DNA of 64,000 nucleotides, taken from assembly GCF_003255815.1 (NCBI RefSeq), contig NC_037673.1:86468944-86532943 (forward strand), given 5' to 3'. The stretch's first letter is position 1, and every line of letters begins with the position of its first letter. Of the stretch, positions 56,966 to 64,000 are shown piece by piece. The notes below the pieces were generated by a model. That model was given only the letters and a program-made list of their open reading frames with translations, was not told the origin of the DNA and ran no database searches. This DNA comes from Theropithecus gelada. Its lineage: Eukaryota; Chordata; Mammalia; Primates; Cercopithecidae. The position numbers and the translations under genes are program-made.

Positions 56966-59900
56966 TATGATTGAGCTGAGGACACTTGAAATACAGGATT
57001 TTCTATGCCATATTTTTAAGTGAGAGGTTTTCAAAGACTGCTAAGAACCAGTTAAATCAATAAGCATTTCTTAAGGATCTGATTGTGCAAAGCTCTGGGA
57101 GAAATATAAAGAAAATGTTACAGTCCCTGTCCTCAAAAGAACACTGGCATATTTACCACTAACTTGAATATGGCTATATTGGAATTGTGGAAATAATTTT
57201 CAAATTGTAGAGGTACAGTGAAGGGCAGTGAGCCTGTTTATGGTCCTAGCAATTTGACGTTTTATAATTTAGGTGTTATTTCCCCATATATACATAACAA
57301 TAATGGTTTCTAGTTATGTTTCAGTGGGATAATGCATGTGAGGATTGGGTTTCATACCCTGCACACGGTAAAGGATTGCTAGCAGTAGTAGTAGTGGCAG
57401 CAGTAATACTTAATTAGTCTTAATTATCCAGCCAGTTCAGTTTAGGAAAACCTGTTCCCCTCTCCCTCTCTAAGTGCATATGCTTTCTTAATGTTCCATT
57501 TCACTTTGTAGAGATTATCTGCAGTTTAAGCTTAATGTTATTCAAAGTATAAACTTAAACAAAAATGCATTTTAGAATTTAGTTGATTCCCCTGGATATG
57601 AAAACAACTGCTATATGCTCTACAACAGAAAGACAGAAAGAGGAATGTTTTCCCACCTTACAGTTGTTTAAACCCAAACTGCATTTCTCCTTTTCTTTGA
57701 TGTTTTCATAAATTTATTCCTTTTAAAAAAAATAATGCACTTAAAGTGTTTCTCTAAGTCTCTCCAGCCCATTTGGATTGACCAGGAAATACATACATAC
57801 ACACACAATGCATGCATGCATAAATTCGCAGGTGAATAAAAATGTATGTCAAATAAGAGCATTATCTTTGGAAAGAATGTAAATTGAGTATACAAGGAAA
57901 GGAATATTGAAATCATAAATAGTGTCTTAGACTTTACAAAGGATAAGCATCTATAGAATAACATCTGTATTCTTCAACTAATAAAACCAATAAGCTGATA
58001 TACTGTACTCTCTATACAAATTAGAAACCAGTTTGTGATAAATGGTGAACAATTCTTGATTGCTAGACCATCCCATGTACTCCCCAGATAAAGTAGGTCA
58101 TCACTATAAATTTCCACGTAGAGAAGAAAAAGGTAGTTGAAGTGACAAATGAGTCTTTTAATGTAGAGGCTATCATTGAAGAAATACTCAGGAGACCTCT
58201 GAGGGAGGCTGGTACCTGAGCCTGGGAATCATGACTATTATCCTTGTCTTAGAAGTACTCACAAAGAAGACCTTGGACACATTTATTGTCCTTTCATTAC
58301 CTGAGTCCTTTTCATTACCTATGTAACCCAGATATAACCTGGCTGTCCAGCTGCCTGGATTTCTTCAGATTTTCCAGTTTGCCAGGGTCAACTTTTTCTT
58401 TAAAATATAATTTAAATGGACTCAAATCACAATCTCATGCACAGGGAGTTCCCAGCATCCATTCCACTATTTTCAGTGGTTGTAAGTGGAGTTCATGTCT
58501 CTCCTAGACCCCTCTGCCTCTGAGTTCCTTCTTACAAAGATTTCAGACAGGAATAAAGAAATTGAAATACTCCATGCCGCCCACATGAATTTTTTTTTTA
58601 AATCAAGTTGGGTAACGCGAGTGAAAATGTTTCAGTAAGTATAAAGCATTACTGAGGAGAGATAATAATCTTACTAACTTAGAAAGTGAGTAAAAGCATT
58701 ATGAATACTCCGAGGGTAGACTCAGAAGAGGAAAAACTGAAGGTAATGAAACAGCATCTACTTGTTTCATCTGGCTAAATATAGAGAAAAAGATGAAGTC
58801 CTGACAAGACTTTGAAGTGAATTAGAATTGTCTGTAGGTTCTAACAAGAAAATCTATCCTTGAAAGTTTAAAAAGGAACAGTAATAGTTATGTGGTTGTA
58901 AGACCCCAAAAGACTATTTGACACCCAAAGTGAGAAAGATTCCTGAAGTTCTTTGAAGGTGGTTGAGCTGTACTTACAGAGAACACATTCTCCTCACCTT
59001 TTTTAAGGAAGCAAATCTACATGGCCTTTGTCTCATTTTCTCTTCTCATATCTGCCAGATGTGTTCTTGAAGCAATAGCTGCATGTTAATCAGCTACTTC
59101 CACAGCCCTGGTGCAGGCATTGCCTTCTGTCTGCTGATTTCTTATGTTACTTTCAGTTTTTCTAATAATTCATTCCCAGCCTTATTTCAGAAGCTATTCT
59201 AACATGATATTCACAGTTTCCTAACACCCCTCATCACTTTCATGTGCTCTAATCTTCAAACTAACTACCTGAATATACTGTACCTCTAATTTGGGTGAAC
59301 TGGAGGAAATTCTGGTTGGCAAGGCTACTTTTTTTTCTTTTAAGGGTAGAATATAGTTCATTTATCTTGAACATTTTTAAGTATTTGGGAGAAATTTTAT
59401 TGTACACCAATAGAAATTTTATTCAGACAATATTGCTCAGAAAATCAGAATAATGCCTATGAGCTTTAAAAGAAGAGTTAAAAGATAATTTAAAACAAGA
59501 AGGTGTTAAGTATATGAGACATGATTTGAGGATGTGGAATCATAGCTGGTCCCAGCTCCTCTCCATGGACCATCAGGGAGTGGGAGCCCATTTGTTATCT
59601 GCACCATGGATTACCCTGGTATCCCTGCCTCCTTTGCGAATGTTAAGTGTTTCATAACACTGTCTGACTCCCTGATCCCTAGGAGGTAGCACACAAGGCA
59701 GGCAGTTTTTGTTTGAAGGAGACTGGGATGGAGTCCCAGCTGGACAGCAGTGAGCAAGGGGATTGGCCCTGCGGTTCTGCAATGCTCTAAGTAGAGAAGA
59801 AGGCAAGAGGAGCTGCCAACAAGAACAGGCATGCTATGGGAGCAAGCCCTCCTCCTTAACATTCTGGTCCGACATTGACCAAGTGGAGGATGAACATGGA

Positions 59901-60060
59901 ATAGGTACTCTCAGGGGCCTAGTACTTCTGAGAAGTCATGACTTGTGGAGCTCTGAATAAAAGGAGAAAAGGGGATGGCTTCAGGATTGGGTCATTTTCC
60001 TGCCCCTTTTCTGAAAGGATGAGCCATCAATGTCAAGTCATCCTATAAGCAGGGAGAACT
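56966..60060. other. Unassigned sequence, about 3.1 kb
   Basis: No gene, RNA gene or confident repeat. Frames at 57668-57964 (minus), 58286-58507 and 59573-59960 (both strands) have no recognisable domain. Confidence 0.45.
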
Positions 60061-60071
60061 GCAAAGGAGAC

Positions 60072-60072
60072 T

Positions 60073-60103
<31 letters not shown>

Positions 60104-60387
60104 TTGAGACAGAGTCTCGCTCTTGTTGCCCAGGCTGGAGTGCAATGGTATGATCTCAGCTCACCACAACCGCTGCCTCCCAGATTCAAGTGATTCTCTT
60201 GCCTTAGCCTTCCGAGTAGCTAGGATTACAGGCATACACCACCACACCCAGCTAATTTTGTATTTTTAGTAGAGAAGGGGTTTCTCCATGTTGGTCAGGC
60301 TGGTCTTGAACTCCCGACCTCAGGTGATCCGCCCACCTCGGCCTCCCAAAGTGCTGGGATTACAGGCATGAGCCACTGCACCTGGCC
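60072..60387 (-). mobile_element. AluS SINE, antisense, with (TTTA)n tail
   Basis: Full reverse Alu dimer ('ctcaggtgatccgcccacct' to 'gccactgcacctggcc'). Its tail has become a TTTA tetranucleotide repeat at 60072-60105. A 7-bp duplication, caaagga, lies at 60062-60068 and 60389-60395. Confidence 0.95.
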
Positions 60388-60395
60388 ACAAAGGA

Positions 60396-61090
60396 AATTA
60401 AGATTAGCACTTAGAGAGTTCCCTTCTCTTCCTGAGTGGAGCAGTGGACATGTCTGGTTACTTCCAACCTCCCAAAGTTTCACGTTGCTTGTTTAATTTT
60501 TTAGTCAAAATAATGTGTCATCAGCTGGAGGTCACCTTTCAAAGTCTGTTCTTACAGCACTCTGTACGAAATCTTTATATTCCTAGAGCAACTCAATAAT
60601 TGAGTCAGTAATTTTCCCTATTTTGCTATCCCAAATTGAATTGTGATGACATTTTTCAAGACACAAATAAGGCAGTGAAACCTATGTGTGATTCTTCATC
60701 AGTATCTGAATTTGTATAAGCGTCTGTAGGCTACTTGCTGTCAATGGATTCCATAATTCACATGAAAAAAATAAGTGACCTTTTGAAGCCAATATACATA
60801 AGAATGAGTAACCAACATGGCCATTATTTTTAGTGCAGGAGTATGTTCAATATTAAGACCATTAATGTTTGCCCATTTTATTTAATCATGTGTCCTTCAT
60901 GTGGAAGAATCAGGTCTTATTGCATACAGATGAGTGTTCAGCTAATGATTCAGGCTTCATGCTATCAAAATTCTAAAAGCCAAGAAATTTATCATTTTTA
61001 TATCCCTTTGCAGATACACAGTATGTGTAGAAATATCTCTTGAAATATGCCTGGTTTACATGAGAAATACATTAAGCAGATTATGTTAAT
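60396..61090. other. Unassigned sequence
   Basis: No gene or confident repeat recognised. Confidence 0.4.
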
Positions 61091-61108
61091 TAGAAATAGT
61101 ATCTGAGT

Positions 61109-61417
61109 GGCCGGGTGCGGTGGCTCATGCCTGTAATCCCAGCACCTTGGGAGGCCAAGGCAGGTGGATCACAAGGTCAGGAGATCGAGACCATCCTGGC
61201 TAACATGGTGAAACCCCATCTCTACTTAAAAAAAAAAAAAAAAAAAAAAAAAGTTCGGCATGGTGGTGGCGCCTGTAGTCCCAGCTACTCAGGAATTTGA
61301 GGCAGGAGAATGGTGTGAACCTGGGAGGCAGAGCTTACAGTGAGCCAAGATTGCACCACTGCCCTCCAGCCTGGGTGACAGAACGAGACTCCGTCTCAAA
61401 AAACAAACAAACAAAAA
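61109..61417 (+). mobile_element. AluY SINE
   Basis: Starts 'ggccgggtgcggtggctcat' and carries the AluY hallmarks 'ggtcaggagatcgagaccat' and 'cctggctaacatggtgaaac'. The central linker has a run of about 25 A. A perfect 13-bp target duplication, agaaatagtatct, flanks it (61092-61104 and 61418-61430), fitting a relatively recent insertion. Confidence 0.97.
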
Positions 61418-61484
61418 AGAAATAGTATCTTAAGCCTTTAATAATATATTTCTTTTTAATATAAAATTGAGGCACTCACATACA

Positions 61485-63215
61485 CAAAAAAATAAAATAC
61501 CTAGGAATACATCTGGCCAAGGACATGAAACATCTCTACAAGGAGAACTACAAAACACTGCTAAAAGAAATAATATATGACACAAACAAATGGAAAAGCA
61601 TTCCAGCTTGTGGATTAGAAGAATCAATATTGTTCAAATGGCCATACTACCCAAAGCAATCTACAGATTCAATGTTATTCCTATCAAACTACCAACATCA
61701 TTTTTCATAGAATTAGAAAAAAGCTATTCTGAAATTCATATGAAACACAAAAATAGCCTGAATAGCCAAAGAAATCCTAAGCAAGAAGAACAAAGCTAGA
61801 GGCATCACATTACCTGGCTTTAAACTACACTAAAAGTCTGTAGTAACCCAAACAGCATGGTACTGATACAAAAACAGACACATAGACCAATGGAATAAGT
61901 TAGAAAACGGAAAAATAAGGCCATACACCTACAAACATCTGATCTTCTGCAAAGCTGACAAGAACAAATGACAGGGAAAGAACTCTCTATTCAATAAATG
62001 GTGCTGGGATAACTGGCTAGCCATATCGAAAAGATTGAAATTGGACCCCTTCCTTACACCATATACAAAAATTAACTCGGGTTGGATTAAAGACTTAACT
62101 GTATAACCTAAAACTATAAAACTCCCCAAAGAAAACCTAGGAAATATCATTCTGGACATAGGCCCTGGCACAATGTCCATGGAGATTTCATGACTATGAC
62201 CCCAAAAGCAATTGCAACAAAAACAAAAATTGACAAGTATCAACAGAGTAAACAGACAACTTACAAAATGGGAGAAAATATTCACAAACCATGCATCTGA
62301 CAAAGGTCTGATATCCACAATGAATGAGGAACTTATACAATTGAACAAGCAAAAAACAACTCTACTAAAATGTAGACAAAAAACATGAACAGATACTTCT
62401 CAAAAGAATTACAAACAGCCAACAAACATATGATAAAATGCTCAACATCATCAATCATCAGGGAAATGCAAATCAAAACCACAATGAAACACCATTTCAT
62501 ACCTGTCAGAATGGTCATTATTAAAAAGTCAAAAAACAAGAGATATTGGCAAGGTGGTAGAGAAAAGTGAATGCATGTACACTATTGGTGTGAATATAAA
62601 TTAGTTCAGACCCTATCAAAAGCAGTTTGAAGATTGCTCAGAGAACTTAGAACGTAACTATTTGTCCCAGCAATCCCATTACTGGACATGTATCCAAATG
62701 AAAATAAATCATTTATCAAAAAAGACACATGTACTTGTATGTTCGTCATAGCGCTGTTCACAATAGCAAAGACATGAAATCAATCCAGGTGCCCAACAAT
62801 GGTGGGTTGGATAAAGAAAATGTGGTACATATAAACCATAGAATACTATGTAGCTATAACAAAAAAACGGGAAATCGTGTCCTTTGCAACAGCGTGGATG
62901 GAGCTGGAGGCCATTATTCTAGACAAATTAACACAGGACCAAAAAACCAAATACCACGTGTTTTCACTTATAAGTGGAAGCTAAGCATTCGGTACTCTTG
63001 GACATAAAGATGGCAACAACAGTCACTGGAAATTGATAGATGGGGAAGGGATGGAGTGGGGCAAGGATTACAAAACTAACTTGGATATTTCGCTCACTGT
63101 GTGGGTGATGGGGTCATTCATATCCCAAACTTTAGCATCATGAAATATACTCGTGTAACAAACTTGCACATGGACTCCCAGAATCTAAAATAAAACTTGA
63201 AATTATTTAAAAAGA
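61485..63215 (+). mobile_element. L1 ORF2 3' part and 3' UTR (older L1PB/L1MA type)
   Basis: A sense L1 truncated at its 5' side, beginning in the RT thumb region ('aaaataaaatacctaggaat') and running through the cysteine-rich C-terminus to an A-rich end. Frames are broken everywhere (for example 61525-61710, 61590-61799, 62729-63007). The 3' UTR differs from the L1PA type at 63550, so it is a distinct, older insertion. Minus frames 61929-62539 are shadows. Confidence 0.9.
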
Positions 63216-63545
63216 CATTAAAGCACTATTTTCCCAAAGCAGAAGAATGAGTGTTTCCCTGGTTACTTATATTTTGGATTCCTTCTAAACAGGCTATGTG
63301 TGTTTCCCCTTGAGTTTTCTTCAAAGTCTAGTATTTATGGCTGTATTATAATCTAGGTTTATAGATATTATATTTTTGAAAAATAGAGAAAGTGGGGAAA
63401 ATACTTTAAAAGAGACACTTCTTACTAGTAAAGTTTCTTGTAATTAAAAGTATAGTCTTGTAACTTGGAGGTATATCCCTTATAAGAATACTTCAGAAGT
63501 AGTTTTAGATATTGAGAACTTGTTTAACATTCCTCCATTTTGAGA
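63216..63545. other. Unassigned sequence
   Basis: No gene or confident repeat recognised. Confidence 0.4.
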
Positions 63546-63547
63546 TT

Positions 63548-64000
63548 TTTTTTTTTAATTTATTTATTATTATTATACTTTAAGTTGTAGGATACATGTG
63601 CATAACGTGCAGGTTTGTTACATATGTATACTTGTGCCATGTTGGTGTGCTGCACCCATCAACTCGTCATTTACATCAGGTATAACTCCCAATGCAGTCC
63701 CTCCCCCCTCCCCCCTCCCCATGATAGGCCCCGGTGTGTGATGTTCCCCTTCCTGAGTCCAAGTGATCTCATTGTTCAGTTCCCACCTATGAGTGAGAAC
63801 ATGCGGTGTTTGGTTTTCTGTTCTTGTGATAGTTTGCTAAGAATGATGGTTTCCAGCTGCATCCATGTCCCTACAAAGGACACAAACTCATCCTTTTTTA
63901 TGGCTGCATAGTATTCCATGGTGTATATGTGCCACATTTTCTTAATCCAATCTGTCACTGATGGACATTTGGGTTGATTCCAAGTCTTTGCTATTGTGAA
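63548..64000 (-). mobile_element. L1PA 3' end, antisense, continues beyond the window
   Basis: T tract, then the reverse L1PA 3' UTR ('attattatactttaagttgt', 'gtgcaggtttgttacatatg') with a C-rich block at 63697-63720. From 63776 the minus strand gives the intact-looking ORF2 C-terminus TDWIKKMWHIYTMEYYAAIK. The body lies past 64000. Confidence 0.95.

Noticed and set aside
60072..60105. Short regular repeats as a CRISPR-like array
   Set aside because: It is a pure tetranucleotide microsatellite in an Alu tail. No spacers, and the DNA is from a primate.

Overview
This is a 64 kb stretch of primate, almost certainly human, nuclear DNA. The Alu (S, Y and J type) and L1PA copies are primate-specific, and MIR, L2, MER5, Tigger and MaLR/ERV-L relics lie between them. 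Base composition is AT-rich. I find no intact protein-coding gene, no convincing spliced exon, no functional RNA gene, no CRISPR array and nothing bacterial. Almost every open reading frame is a decayed transposon frame or a chance frame in intergenic or intronic DNA.

Layout. 0-4.3 kb: a minus-strand L1 interrupted by a short opposite-strand L1 piece and a CA repeat. 4.3-17 kb: mostly unassigned sequence with MIR, MER5 and one AluS. 17-22 kb: an ancient minus-strand L1 that carries a processed pseudogene of TMEM251/LYSET (18630-19707) with a perfect 15-bp target duplication. 22-29 kb: AluJ copies, a MIR loaded with microsatellites, an inverted-repeat (cruciform-prone) Alu tail, and an old repeat split by a Tigger element. 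29-32 kb: a short L1PA, a MIR and an L2. 33-40 kb: a nearly full-length L1PA (5' UTR, ORF1, ORF2, 3' UTR; internally deleted) inserted inside the ORF2 of an older L1. 40-48 kb: an ERV-L-type solo LTR, MER2, a Tigger split by a young Alu, more Alus and an MLT1 LTR. 48.6-49.9 kb: a nearly complete Hsmar1 mariner with a dead transposase. 51-57 kb: a diverged repeat pair, MIR, Alus and a piggyBac relic related to the PGBD4/MER75 family. 60-64 kb: AluS, AluY with a perfect 13-bp target duplication, a 3' L1 fragment, and an L1PA that runs off the window end.

The window is a record of successive insertions, not a set of cooperating genes. The items most worth a second look are the LYSET retrocopy, the piggyBac N-terminal remnant, the Hsmar1 copy whose third catalytic Asp is Asn (the residue reported in SETMAR), the L1-in-L1 nest whose inner element keeps the 5' UTR segment lost from younger L1PA, and the Alu-tail palindrome. 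I did not find an undescribed biological system. Subfamily names come from recall of consensus sequences and need RepeatMasker confirmation.
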